Positions 33,531 to 45,010 of a DNA stretch of 64,000 nucleotides are shown here, piece after piece. The position numbers and the translations under genes were made by a program. Below the pieces are notes generated by a model, which did not search any database, had not been told where the DNA came from, and worked only from the letters and a program-made list of their open reading frames with translations. The stretch's first letter is position 1, and each line of letters begins with the position of its first letter. This DNA comes from Serripes groenlandicus (lineage: Eukaryota > Mollusca > Bivalvia > Cardiida > Cardiidae): the NCBI GenBank assembly GCA_031761405.1, contig JASEVX010000013.1, forward strand, positions 53,771,588 through 53,835,587. The letters run 5' to 3'.

Positions 33531-34599
33531 GACGAGCTCCGGAAATCTGCATTGTTTGCCACTTAAACATTAAGCTTTTACCAAATGTCCTATTGGACGA
33601 AAGATGAAGTGGTCAAATATTCAATATGGAAGTGTCGACCTTGTGAAATTCGACAGGTATCAAATGAATCTCTGGCATGAAAACTGCTGATGATAATGAC
33701 AATGAAACACATTTTAAAATAAGTGTATTTAGGCAACCGGGCCTTCTTACCAAACAGTCAATTTAAACAAATATTCCAAGGCTGAGCATGAAGTCCCTTT
33801 CTTTCAATTGTCCATTAACAAATAGATAGTTTCTTTATTAGTTCTTTATTACATCTTACGTCTTAAAGCAATGTATACAAGTCGGAAGTGGTGATGCTGC
33901 TTGCATATCAATTGAATAGAAACACAGTTCTTATTTCAACAAATGTTCGCAGTGAAATAACATATGAACTTCAAATACAACAATGTTGTGCTTTTACTAT
34001 TGAAAACAATAGATGCATTTTCTTTGTTCTCGATCATTATTAACATAAAGTACGAATTACCAATGTGGTAAACTGTTATTATTGCCAGGATAATTATATG
34101 TAATAAAACAGTTACAAGTGAGAACATTGTTCCATGGAATGCATAGGAAGATTACATTATGAACATAAGTAATTATCTGTGGATATCCATTCTGGCAAGT
34201 GTATCGTATAATTGATATCGCATGCAGATGCTTTTCAGATGTTATTGTTCAGTAGGTTTAGTCGTGCATTTTATGTCTAATTCTACAAACCATCATCATT
34301 CCAATTTATTCGTCGTAAAATCCCTACAGGGGCTTATAGTATCATGATTGCATTTAATGGCTTGTGCAGTTATACAACTCATACAATCAACATGCAGCAG
34401 ACGACATTGAAATCGGCTGGACAAAAAATGTGAAGTACAATATTTATGTAAATTAGACAATTAGACCTCTTTATTTCTAGTATATAGGCCACCGGCCCAT
34501 AATATAATCTACAGTGGCATATAACAAGTGAACAGAGAGTGACAATAGTATAAACAAACAAATACACATCATAATCTAACACATAATCATATATACGTA
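33531..34599. repeat. AT-rich part of the long segmental repeat, LINE-free
   Basis: This matches 56270-56620 and 59009-59270 and shows the empty site for the LINE in the other copy: CATTATTAACATAAAGTACG at about 34036. Short open frames only. Confidence 0.6.
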
Positions 34600-34790
34600 T
34601 AAGGAATTGTTGACGCCTTTGCAGCAGTTTACTTTTGAAGATATGATTTCATACTTTCCTCTAAACGAAAGTATTGTTATTGGATAACGTTTAAATCTTT
34701 GTTACAAAATAAGGAATTGCTCAAGACACTTTTTCTTAAAGTCATCTGCTGCAGAGGCGTTAAAAGATGTCTAATGGGGGAAAATGTTAA
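34600..34790. mobile_element. Palindromic MITE-like element, eroded
   Basis: GACGCCTTTGCAGCAGTTTA at the left; AAGGAATTGCTCAAGACAC in the middle; GTCATCTGCTGCAGAGGCGT and GGGGGAAAATGTTAA at the right. The equivalent in the second block copy is 59275-59459. Confidence 0.62.
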
Positions 34791-36260
34791 TACCGTACAT
34801 CTGGTGTTGTATCTATATCTTGTACGAACTTGTGCTTGGGAATATGTCTTCCGTAATATTTACCTTTAAGCAACACGCCTTGGTATGCTAATGACATGAC
34901 CATCCTACTCCATATTTGATGTTCAACGCGAATAGTGTGATGACTGCATTTCGAACAATTGGTTTAACAATCACAGGAATAATCTATTTTAAGACACTTT
35001 ATATCATTAATTCTCTTTAAACAGTTTTTTTTAGGACGTTTCAACAAATCAGACAACCCGGAATCAATCTTGTAACTTGCCAATTAAAACGGATTTCTAT
35101 GTTGGCTTGTACCATGTCAAAAAAAGGTAAAATTCTCCTTTAATTCAAACATGTATGAAACTTTAAATAATGTAGGAATTAATTAAATGCCAAATACAGA
35201 TTTAAGTTTCAGAGAAATATACACGGACTTCTTTCTATAAAAGTGTTGTTTTTTCTCTTGTATTGAATCCTTATTATGCTATTACAAACGGATTTTACGT
35301 TCGTCTACTTTCATCCTTAAACACTAAAGCGGATATGTCGAAAAATAGAATACGGGAGATGCAGTTAGTTACTCCGGTGCAGTTATCTAATAGATTGCGT
35401 TTCACAAAAACTTTGAACCTAATGGATCCGGCGCCTTTAAAACCAGACTTTGTGTGGAACTTTCCTTATTTATTGTCATCTACAGGAAGAAATAATAAAT
35501 AAATGAGGAGCATACTGCTTTTAGTAAACAAGCTAGACATTGAAAGATAATTTAGTTTATTTATTGTCAGCTACAAGAAGAACAACAAATGGGTTGGGTA
35601 TACTGATTTTAGACAATATATTGTGCAGTGCGATTTTTATTGCTATGTTTGTCTTTTAATGTTTTGTCTTTACATCTCCTATCTTTGGATTATGGAGAGC
35701 GACATACCAGTACTTAGGCACTTACTTAGAATAGTTCCGATCAAATGTTTATATGATGAATATAACAACAATGGTGAAACAATAAAAAATAAAACATGTA
35801 TTAACCAAAATGTTGAGATGTTATATGAATTTTACAAGAACACCGACCATCGATATATGTGTAAGAGGCTCCGCCGTGTAAGCGGCAGAAACAGGTTCAA
35901 TAACCTGTGATAATGCGGGGAAAAGCCTAAATGCCCAGCATAGATACGGATCTTTGACGATCGAACTCTCCGCAAGGTTGTTTTTTATGATGTAGCTAAA
36001 TGTTTTTCTCCCTCGGAGCACACCATTTTCTTTTAATAGATCAGATATGAATAGTGCAGCAGAATTCCAAACCACAAACAGCGTAAGCAAAAAGGAATTA
36101 ATAGTGTCAAATTAAAAACCGTCTTAAAACAAATCCCCATCCCGTTTATTAGTCGGTCAGGTCGAAATATGACAAATTTACTCGAATCGCCACTTACTTT
36201 ACATAGTCCGAGACAAACCAATATATTAAGAATAAAAATGTCGAACGAATGATTTAGATT
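34791..36260. repeat. Right part of the long segmental repeat
   Basis: The 79-codon frame at 35263-35502 begins in the shared TTGAATCCTTATTATG region. In the paralogue near 59890-60110 the same alignment has a stop (ATGCAGTAG) and a shortened end, so I do not call it a gene. TAAGCGGCAGAAACAGGTTC near 35879 looks slightly tRNA-like but has no matching A box. Confidence 0.55.
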
Positions 36261-36261
36261 A

Positions 36262-36860
36262 AGACCTATTTAGGGATGGTTTGTATCAGAGACGTTTCGA
36301 ATGATCCGCGAGCATTGCTTCAATGTCTTTTAAATGTCAAGTTAAAGAGTACTATCATATAGCCCGGTGCGCAATAAACTCCGATGCAGTTGTTAGTTAT
36401 CCAAACTATTTAATGATATAACGAAACTGTTCAGCTACTTTACAAAAGGGTTTATTGTATTTAGCACACCGTAGAGATGGTTTGCATTAGAGACGATTTG
36501 TCCAAGAACATTGCTATATTGTCAATTTAAAGTCAATTAAGTTATATCATATAGCCCGGTGCTAGATCGGACCGCGCCATCAACTCCGATGCAATAGTTA
36601 GTCATCCAAACTGTTTAATGATATAACGAAACTGTTCAGCGACTTTACACATGGGTTTATTAATTGATTAACAATGCTGAAAGAAATATTTTGATTAAAA
36701 AGTGTTTACCACACCGTAGGGATATGATGCAGTATGAATTTAATGTTAAGCTAATGATAACTATTATGTAGCCCGCATAGCCCGCGGACCGCGCAATAAA
36801 TGATGTAGTGAAACTGTTCAGTGACTTTACAAATGAGTTCAAAGTGACCGAGTGATTATT
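36262..36860 (+). repeat. Tandem repeat, about 201-246 bp x 3
   Basis: GATGGTTTGTATCAGAGACG near 36275 and GATGGTTTGCATTAGAGACG near 36476 start units 201 bp apart, and a third starts near 36718. Each contains ATATAGCCCG (or TGTAGCCCG), CAATAAACTCCGATGCA (in two of the three) and GATATAACGAAACTGTTCAG or a remnant. The other block copy has one unit at about 60820-60958. Confidence 0.9.
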
Positions 36861-37370
36861 AATATTTAAACAAGAAACGAAAGACTGTGCAAAGCGTGTC
36901 ATAAACATTTGAATGAAAATGAATATCACTTCCTTTTAATCTGCACTGTATAACTATAAACTGAAAACTAAATATTTGGAAACATACTATTACACTTGGC
37001 CAAATTTTCAAAATATTTCAAATTTGCTGATATCAAAAAAGGTTTATATATTTAGTCTCTTTAGAGCGAAAAGTAATAACTGAAAGATAAGATATTGTAT
37101 TGTATACTTTGTTTGTTCAGGCATCGCGCCTAATTTCATCAATTGTTTGTTTTTTCCGTTGCATTTATGTTATTTTAAGAAGTAGTATGTACTTATCACT
37201 TAATAAATTAATTGAAATTAAAACGGGGTGTGGAATTGTATACCAAGCGTCCCGGAACTATCAAGGTGTCTTGGTCCTGCAACACATGTGTCCTAGACTG
37301 GTACTGGTTGGTTACTAAAGACACGTGACCTATGCTATTACTGGTTGGTTACTGATACTTTTTCTTGTTT
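36861..37370. other. AT-rich stretch with no recognised feature
   Basis: I see no gene, and no match elsewhere in the window apart from TACTGGTTGGTTACT, which occurs twice near 37302 and 37340 (and as TACTGGTTGGGCACT near 61252). This is the junction between the long segmental repeat and the next M4. Confidence 0.5.
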
Positions 37371-38450
37371 GACATGAACTATGTGGTGTAAACAGGGTTC
37401 GGCTATTTGGCGTAAACAGTCGTCATTTTGAAGCCTAGAAGTAATAAATATTCGCCGTTAAAAGTTCTTTAACTCTTTCAATTTGGGAATGTTTTGGACC
37501 ATACGTACAACTTATAGTATTTGGAATCATTGCTAGAACGTTACGAGGAAGGAGTCATTGTTCTCATAACATTTCGCTTCTCTTTTATTTTGCTTTGGCC
37601 TCTGTAATATGCTTTAGTAGTTTTTGATGTATTTGCTAAAAAGCGGAATCGACCTACATATACAGTAAGAATAAAACTAGTGTGCGGCCATTAAATGATA
37701 TTAACTATAAAACAAGTTAATATCCCATCTAATATCACCTATAATTAACCGATACTTCTCAGGCACACAGGAGTAAACAATTTACGATTGAACAACAATT
37801 AAATGTACATGCGGGATCTTTCAGTCCGACTATTCCGTGAAATAGTGGTAACAATGATTAAATAAGGTTAATGTAATATACACGATTATTTTTCATTTGT
37901 AATTATGTATTTATGTTAGAATCTTCATGAAATTTAGTTAAAAGCGAAAAACAAATTTTTAATCAAATTTCGATACGGCAATATAAACCATTATATGAGC
38001 AGACCTGTAACAGACAGTCATTATATCAATACGAGCATTTGCTACAGCATAGAAGATCAGGGATAGTTTTATTTAGATTATGATTAAGACTGTATTTAAT
38101 TGTGGTCTGCCGTAGTGATGCCAAATGTCGTAAGTATCAAGTTGTAACGATGGTAACTGCCTAAGATCGTATTGTGTGTGGCGTGGCTCATTGGTTTATC
38201 TGAAGATATAGCTTGACACAGGTTTCAAATACTTTCTTCGACTATTTACTTCTAGTCGAATAATGATTGACCAATTAATTCCTCACATAAAGTAATTCTG
38301 AAGCTGACGACAGAAAGCATCTTGGTAACGTATCGACAATCTCTAATAATTAAAGTATGATAAATGAATGGAGTTAGAACCATTGCTTATACTGACGGGC
38401 TTTTAATGGTAAACCGTCTCAAAGGTGACCCCCTTCCCCTCCAGAACGTG
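37371..38450. repeat. Module M4, copy 5
   Basis: GACATGAACTATGTGGTGTA near 37370 and GTAAACAGTCGTCATTTTGA at 37410 begin it. It follows the other M4 copies to about 38240, with an internal deletion after 37985. Confidence 0.68.
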
Positions 38451-39340
38451 AGACCAGAATTTAATTCCCAGCCATAGCCTACCACATTCATTCAATGCTT
38501 TTTTGTGTGAATAATATTATCGTCCAGGCCCCGGTTTCACGAAACAACTTACGCATTCTCTTAGCTTATTGTATATCTAAATTTGCTGTAAAAGAAGGTA
38601 ATTAGCAGTTGTTTTGTTAATACACATATACGTATTGTAACGTCTAAAGAGACGCCAGAATACCGACGACATCGGATACATCTAGCCAAAGATATGGAAA
38701 ATCTGTATAATCTTAAATAAAGCTATTGAATTGAGTTGAAAACAGTGTGAAAACATGTTTCTGCAAAGAGTAAATGGTTAAGACATAAACATGAATGTGA
38801 AACATTTAAAAGAAATTATATCAACAACCTTTCTAATCAATCGACACAAGCTCATTAAAGTAATGTTTTTATGCATACGACTTGGGTGTTTGAATGCGAT
38901 TGAAGAAAAACGAATTGAATATTGCTCTTACTTTTAAATATCATGCTGCGCGTTAAAAGTTTATATGATTCGAGACTTTTATTGCGTGTTTCTCAATTTT
39001 ACTTAACCTTTTCCACATATTTATACACTTTCTGAAATCTCTGCAGAAGATTACTTTTGAAAACCTTTTCGAAAAATGATGAATTGCTTATAATCAGAAA
39101 TTTCTACCTTTATAACAATGATGTTTTCAATGGTTATTCAATAATGTTTCTACGGCGTCTGCTGCAGATGTGCTGTATGTGGGTTCATGTCTATTAACTT
39201 TTGTTTGCGTCTGCAAGTGAGAAATGTTGGCAGGCGTGTCTGTAGCTCTAGAAAACAAGTTACACCCAAAGTCAGCTATTCGCCCTGGTCTCGAGAGATG
39301 ATAAATTGTTCGGTTCATTTATACATTTTAGTCAGTCATA
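38451..39340. repeat. M6 fragment with palindromic element
   Basis: CCAGGCCCCGGTTTCACGAA near 38524 and GAATGTGAAACATTTAAAAG near 38790 are M6 sequence. It then passes into a palindromic element (39003-39185) and the end of M1 (GGCAGGCGTGTCTGTAGCTC near 39229). The order differs from the other blocks. Confidence 0.62.
39003..39185. mobile_element. Palindromic MITE-like element
   Basis: Left end TTAACCTTTTCCACATAT, right end GCTGTATGTGGG. The arms CTCTGCAGAAGATTACTTTT and GGCGTCTGCTGCAGATG are inverted. The core GAATTGCTTATAATCAGAAA still pairs. Confidence 0.75.
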
Positions 39341-39770
39341 CTCGAAGAAAACTATTTAATCTGATATCATATTGTCGGATGTCAGCTAACACATCACACT
39401 TTTAAACTTTATTAGAGCTTACAGCTTGAAATATTGCAAGGATATTTTACTATCCTCTTGCTTATCTATCTTTGTCTGATTTAACACCGCTTTTAACAGT
39501 ATTGCAGTTATATGAAGAATAATACTGAATACTATTTTACCAATAATAGTCGTAATAATATCCATTACTTCCGTTTTTTTAAAGGTTCTGAACTCCAGAT
39601 GGTGATCAACATTTTAAAATGTTGCCACCTCTGCAAACATGGTTAACTGTGACAGCAAAGTAAGTAATACATAAATAGTTAAAAACCATGGCAGTAAATG
39701 TTGAAAGTCAAAAAAAATGTACAAAATGTGGCTTACTGGGTACATCTATCCATTAAAAATGAAGCTTACA
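39341..39770. repeat. Module M2 fragment
   Basis: CACATCACACTTTTAAACTT near 39391 and GAACTCCAGATGG near 39589 match 1140-1560. The palindromic element normally found in M2 is missing. Confidence 0.6.
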
Positions 39771-40530
39771 TCACCCGCATCCAAAGCGGAAGACAAGAGT
39801 TGGTTTCCCGTTCATGTCACACCACATTATGTTAACCTTACAAAGCTGAACAATTGATATTGACATGTCCAGCTTTGCACTTGGAAGAGTCCATAGCTTA
39901 TTCCAAAGATATCAAGATAAAACATATTGAGTTGAGCAGAAAACAGTATAGAACCTAGTCAGACGGTGCGTAAGCTCAGCTGGACTGTTACAGATGATTT
40001 GCGCAGGATTGTCGTAATATAACACAAGGATGTTTAAAGTGGTGTGAAATACCATTAAAAAAACAAAAAATACTTTGCATTTTTTGCTTTGATTAAATGG
40101 AGACGGGCGCGGATTTACACCAATTAAAAAAAAAAAAAAAAAAGAGCGGGCATGGAATTCCAGCTAAATTTCGCTTTGAAATATATTGCTTTAAATTACT
40201 TGAATTCAAAATAAAATACGAAGAAAATAAAACATACATACTTTTAAACTAGTTCTATGTTAAATTTATAGAAATTCATAAGAAGTATAAAACAAAAGTC
40301 ACCAGATCGAAAAGATCTGTTTATGACCTTTAGAGATACTCCCATGTAACCTGGTGATGCGGGTTTGATTATGTTTTATGAAACAATCACCTGCATAGCT
40401 TGATTATTCTGTGATATAAAATGATCAACTGGAAAAGCTAGGTCATAGAAAAAACAGCTTTCGGAAGTAACGGGTCGGATATGTCAGGAAGAAGATATTT
40501 AGTGTAAACTTGTATACTAATTTGCCTTGT
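39771..40530. repeat. Module M5, copy 4
   Basis: GAGCAGAAAACAGTATAGAA near 39932 and the hairpin-end region near 40305-40355. It contains a run of A from about 40125 to 40143. One degenerate unit of the 55-bp minisatellite (GTCGGATATGTCAGGAAG) is at 40474. Confidence 0.65.
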
Positions 40531-40538
40531 TTCCTGTT

Positions 40539-40749
40539 TTAATCCCTTTTCCACATATAGACGCTTTTCTACCTATCTGCAGCAGACAGCTTTAGAAAAT
40601 CATGTGACAAAAGTGGAAATTGCTCAAAACAATGTTTTCATCTCTTTACAGTAACTATACCTACATTTATAGAGCTTTTTCGTGTTTCTGCCTAGATATT
40701 TTCAAAGCCGTCTGCTGCAGATTGTTTGTATGTGGGAATGTGAAGGTTA
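40539..40749. mobile_element. Palindromic MITE-like element with TTAA at both ends
   Basis: 211 bp: TTAATCCCTTTTCCACATAT to GTGAAGGTTAA. The arms CTATCTGCAGCAGACAGC and GCCGTCTGCTGCAGATTG are inverted. It is in the same module position as 5530-5739 and shares its flanks (TTGCCTTGTTTCC on the left, GATGCGTAC/GGTGCGTAC on the right), so one insertion preceded the module duplication. Confidence 0.82.
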
Positions 40750-42180
40750 AGATGCGTACAGTGCATTCAAGGTTTGACATGTTTAATTGTATAGTCGGTT
40801 TTCAATCATCGTCCAGGCCATGGTTTTACGCAACTACTTAAGCACTATCTTAGCTTTCTGTATTTTCAAATTTCTGCGCTGCAGCCTAGTTTTCCTGAAT
40901 TCCATGTTAAAAATTGGACCACTCCCATTTCTGGTCCAACTAGTAATATTTAATGACTAAGGGGCAAACAATTCTGCATTGTTTGAAAAAGCATTTAATT
41001 TCCTTTGGCAGCGAAAGAGTCAAAGCAGCTGTTTTGTTTCTACAAACATAAATATTGTATATCTAAACATCAATTACTACAAATCTGAAGCATTCGACCT
41101 CGAATACATCTAGCCAAAAATATGTAAACTGTCTATAATTTAAACTATAGCTATTGAAATGAGTTGAAAACAGTGGGACAAAAAAATAATCTGCTAGTTA
41201 TGAGCAAATTTCCTTTTGCTAATTTGCCAAAAGTTTTCAAAAGTCATCTTTTTTAAATGCGTCAATGTGTTTCTGCAAATGGTAAAGAGTTAAGACATAA
41301 ACTTGAATGTCAAACTTTTAGATGAAATCAAATCAACAACATATCTTATCGCATTTCGACATTCATTTGCAATTCAAGACATTTCCCCTCACTTTTAAAT
41401 TGCAAACATCGTATAAAAGGTTAATCTGATTCTAGACTTATCTTGTGTATTTCTCAATTTATTTTAAATGTCGTTTACTACCGAAATTCACTTCCTTTAC
41501 CTTTAAATTGCGTGCAACGTATTACAGCGTAAAATACTCGTAGACTTGTCTTATTTGTCCTTCAACTCGCAGGATGCGTGTCAGATGTGATATTTTTCTG
41601 ATTTTATCGTTTTATCTTTAATGTCTGATTATTCAATTGCGCTTTATTGAGTCGATGTCTGTTCTCCAGACATGAACTGGTATGTTGTGCATATTGCAAA
41701 TCAGGTAAACGTCAAACATGATCTGTCTAGAAGATTTGATATTGTTGGGAAATATTATGTTTTTCAGGATAATTTAATCCCACAACTTTGATTTATAAGC
41801 AATATCCTTCTGCATGCGGCAATACAGGAACTGTCTCAAGAAACATGTTTAAAACTTAGTATTCATAAAGCACTTAGAATAAGTATTGAAGTGGAAATGG
41901 TTTCGAAAATATAATTCTTCAGCATGAAGTTATATCCGTGTATTAGGTACCTTCTCATTTTCCGGCCTAAATGTGTACGTAAAAGGAAACGCGAAAACAA
42001 CACGACGGGTTTCGAATTTGACTAGGACACATAAGTTACCAAGAAAGGAAATATTCAAAACAATTTGTTCGTTATTATAATGTTGTGATTATTGGAGTTG
42101 CATGTCGTTTTGAACAATATTCTACTTATATGTCGATGACAGTAAACTTATCCATTGTCCCTTTGTGTTTTACCAGTACT
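40750..42180. repeat. Module M6, copy 4
   Basis: Nearly the same as 25000-26200 from about 41070 on. It includes a palindromic element at about 41070-41293. It ends at ACCAGTACTAGATAATGTGCC near 42173, where the following M1 has lost its first bases. Confidence 0.75.
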
Positions 42181-42985
42181 AGATAATGTGCCGCTAATTA
42201 TTTACTTTATGAATCTCATGTAGATAACAACAAATGGTTGATTTAGCGACGCAAACACAGTTTTATACACATTTTACGACCCTCTTTACGACGAGTTTTG
42301 TGCAAAAATAAAAAATAAATTACATGGTACAATGCTGTGCCTAAGACACATACATCCATTTTATCAAAGCATGCAAATATAAAACAAATTAAAATAATCC
42401 AAGCAATAGAGACAACATTAATCTGTCTGATCATAGGTTTGCACAGTACAGGAGACTAAATATACGCTTAACACTTTCTCAAATGTAGACGCTCTCTGAC
42501 AGTTCTACAGCAGCCGACTTTTGAAAACATTGTGGCAAAAGTAACAACTGGTTCATCTGAGAAAACTTCTTCTTCTGCCACAACATGCAATACACTATTC
42601 AATAAATATATTTTCATTCATGGAGACTTTCTACTTTTGTGTTTTCTTCGTTATATTATGCGGATGTGTTGTATGTGGGAAAGCGTCTGCTACATATAAA
42701 CCGATATGATGCAAAGCCGCAACTCCTGGTGTTTTACGTTTTCACATATTTATCCAGGCATTATATGTACATACTCTTTAGCTCATTTCCACTTACAAGA
42801 CATTCACAGAAGACCCTGTGCTCCGTATGCGTTTACAAGTGGGACAATGCTAGCATGCGTGTCTGTAGCAATAAACGACAAGTTACGCCCGAAACGGGCT
42901 ATTCACCTTCGTCTCGAGAGATGATATATGTTTGGTATATATTTGTATATTTGATCGAATCATACTTCAAGAAAACCATTTAATC
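42181..42985. repeat. Module M1, copy 6
   Basis: It lacks the CCGAGAAGCCCGG start: the sequence goes from ATAATGTGCC straight to GCTAATTATTTAC. The palindromic element is at 42468-42685. From there it matches 15800-16255 closely. Confidence 0.72.
42468..42685. mobile_element. Palindromic MITE-like element in M1
   Basis: Left end TTAACACTTTCTCAAATGTA, arm ACAGCAGCCGACTTTTGAAA, core ACATTGTGGCAAAAG, inverted as TTCTTCTTCTGCCACAACAT. Right end GTTGTATGTGGGAAAGCG. Confidence 0.75.
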
Positions 42986-43269
42986 TAATATTACCTCTTC
43001 CGATGTCTGCGAACACGGCACACATTTGATCTTTATTACATCTTTGTTGAAATACATTGGCTGGGTATTTGATATTCCCTTGCTTAGCTATCTTTAGATG
43101 TGTAAGAATGGCGTTTCAATCAGCTTTCAACAGTATTGCAGTTATATAACTGATTTTTTCTGAATACACTTGTACCAGTACTTCCGGTGACATCGATGTA
43201 TCAGACATCATGATATACAAGCAACATTGAGGACCAAGAAACCATTACTTCTATTTTTAATGTCTTTGG

Positions 43270-43690
43270 TAGCTATCTTCAGGTGCTCATAAAGCCATAA
43301 TGTTTTGTATCATTCATCTGTTTTCCATTTATGTACACTATCTGAAATTGAGAAAGGGAATAGTGAAACATGTGTGTCCGACGAGGTTGCTTAACCTTTT
43401 CTCAATTTCAGACTCATTTTGTCACATATGCAGCAGATGATTTTGGAAAACATTGTGGCGAAAGGAGAAATTACTATCTTCAGAAACCTACAGACTATCA
43501 ACCCACGACATTATGTATCATTAATCTATTTCCATTTATGTACACTATCTGAAATTGAGAAAGAGAATAGTTAAACATGGTTGTCCGACGAGGTTGCTTA
43601 ACCCTTTCTTAATTCCAGACTCCTTTTGACGCATCTACAGCAGACGATTTTGGAAAACATTGTGGCAAAAGAAGAAATTACTCATAACAA
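43270..43690 (+). repeat. Direct tandem duplication, about 205 bp x 2
   Basis: TTTATGTACACTATCTGAAA near 43328 and 43535, and GTCCGACGAGGTTGCTTAAC near 43376 and 43583, are both 207 bp apart. Each unit also holds an inverted pair: CTGAAATTGAGAAAG and, about 50 bp on, CTTTTCTCAATTTCAG in the first unit (decayed to CTTTCTTAATTCCAG in the second). Confidence 0.88.
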
Positions 43691-43834
43691 GTATTTTTTT
43701 CCATTTGCCACAACGTTTTCAACTCTTTTCGAATATTATGCCCTCAAATATGGGGATTTTCTATAATTTTGCTTGTATATTTTTTCAGTTTCGAATGCTT
43801 CAGTTTAGATGTATGTACATGTAGGATAGGGTTT
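43598..43834. mobile_element. Palindromic MITE-like element in M2
   Basis: TTAACCCTTTCTTAATTCCA at the left, CATCTACAGCAGACGATTTT, core ACATTGTGGCAAAAGAAG, inverted as CATTTGCCACAACGTTTTCA. The right end is TAGGATAGGGTTTA. A truncated left half of the same element lies in the first unit of the local duplication, near 43390-43460. Confidence 0.75.
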
Positions 43835-44180
43835 ACGTGAATTATTAACCGTGGAGGCTTCAGTGACTTCTGTCTCAAAGCGAAAAAATCAAATTACGTA
43901 TCCCTACCACTTATAGTTATTTTGTAATCGGCGCGTCAGCATGGATACTACTACTACTACTACCATTTAAACATATTTGGTATGACAAAATCTCTTCTTC
44001 CGCTCACGACATGAACAATTGCATTGACTCGGACAAACTCTTTAACTCAATTTAGAACATCGACATTCATACTTGAATAGACCTTTAATGAACACGTCCA
44101 TGAGATAATGTACAAGTTTATATTTATTGTGAACAATGCAGAACAGCTCAGTCTGTATATTCGCTTAGACTAAGCTATAT

Positions 44181-44642
44181 CTAGACATACAACTTACACA
44201 CGTTTGTCAGAAGAGTATGTCAACTTGTGTAGCTTTAAGATTGTGATAAGAATGAGCAAATGGACAGTGCTATCTGAACCCACACTGTACAAAAATGCCA
44301 ATTCTTCTTCTTCAGAGGCGTTAAAATGCATCTGCATGGGGAATAAGGTTAATAGTTCTGATAGCAACTCGCAAATATTACGCTCATTCGGAAAACATTC
44401 TGACCGGAAATTGGACATATTATTGCCAGTCTCTATTTCCGTAGACAGTCGAGTGATAGGTTAATAAACTCGGAACCTTTCTAATTTACAACAAATCTGC
44501 GGCAGAAGACTTTGAAAACTTTCAGTCGAACATACCGCTAAATCTATATGAATAAATCTACGTATAATTATTGAATATATCTGGATTTGATAGCACTGTG
44601 GTTAAATGAGAAATTCCTCATATGTACATGTAGTTTCGAAAT
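44181..44642. repeat. Module M3, copy 3 (shortened)
   Basis: GTGATAAGAATGAGCAAATG near 44241 and CTTCAGAGGCGTTAAAATGC near 44311 match 2425 and 2990, but most of the two palindromic elements is deleted. It ends at GTAGTTTCGAAATCCGTCTT, interrupted by a SINE. Confidence 0.65.
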
Positions 44643-44656
44643 CCGTCTTATGTTGA

Positions 44657-44831
44657 ATGAATGAATGTATATTGTTTTATGGCGCATCGACAGCTAAGGT
44701 CATTTAGCGCGCAATTAAATTTAATTATTCATGATCCCTGGGTAAACAAACCAGTACTAGGCTAGAAAATGTGCCTTGCCCAAGGGCACTCCACCATGAC
44801 CGTAGTGCCGCGACTGGGGATCGAACCCGGG
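44657..44831 (-). mobile_element. tRNA-derived SINE, minus strand, with 14-bp target-site duplication
   Basis: The flanks CCGTCTTATGTTGA (44643-44656) and CCGTCTTATGTCGA (44832-44845) match at 13 of 14 bases. On the minus strand it starts right at the B box (GGGTTCGATCCCC), then GCCTTGGGCAA-type sequence, ACTGGTTTGTTTACC, GCGCCATAAAACAATATAC, and ends in ATTCATTCATTCA. The A-box half is missing, so this is a 5'-truncated insertion. Confidence 0.88.
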
Positions 44832-44875
44832 CCGTCTTATGTCGATGCACCCAAAATGCGTATGTATGCGCGAGG

Positions 44876-45010
44876 AATCCGCCATGGCTGAACGGTAAGC
44901 GGCTGGAATTTGGAACCGGGCGAGGCTTGGACAAGGTACATTTCTTATCGTAGTACTGGTTTGATTACTGTGGGAGCTTGAACATGTGTGAGAAATATAA
45001 CGGAATCGTT
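44876..45010 (+). mobile_element. Same SINE family, plus strand, internally deleted
   Basis: The head ATCCGCCATGGCTGAACGGT at 44887 gives an A box (TGGCTGAACGGTAAGCGGC) that the neighbour lacks. Then ACCGGGCGAGGCTTGGACAA skips the B box, and TCGTAGTACTGGTTTGATTA is the core. Together with 44657-44831 it makes a head-to-head inverted SINE pair only about 45 bp apart. Confidence 0.78.

Larger units (their letters stand above)
28171..36260 (+). repeat. Long segmental repeat, copy 1 (about 8 kb)
   Basis: This region matches 49090-60958 in the same order and orientation. Matched points include 28265/49190, 29208/50365, 30590/52628, 31200/53280, 31800/54555, 33735/56295, 34140/59100 and 35200/59830. 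Several open frames occur in both copies only because of this. The copies are well diverged, with indels of a few hundred bases, so the event is older than the tandem duplication at 6876. Confidence 0.9.
42986..44180. repeat. Module M2, copy 4, with internal duplication
   Basis: It aligns with 16261-17280 but is longer because about 205 bp are directly repeated at about 43270-43690. It ends near TCAGTCTGTATATTCGC (44149). Confidence 0.68.

Noticed and set aside
35263..35502. 79-codon frame with a protein-like composition
   Set aside because: The paralogue around 59890-60110 carries a stop and a deletion, and no family is recognised. Could be reconsidered if transcripts map here.
35870..35910. 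tRNA-like sequence around AGCGGCAGAAACAGGTTCAA
   Set aside because: There is no A box at the right distance and no SINE body; probably chance.
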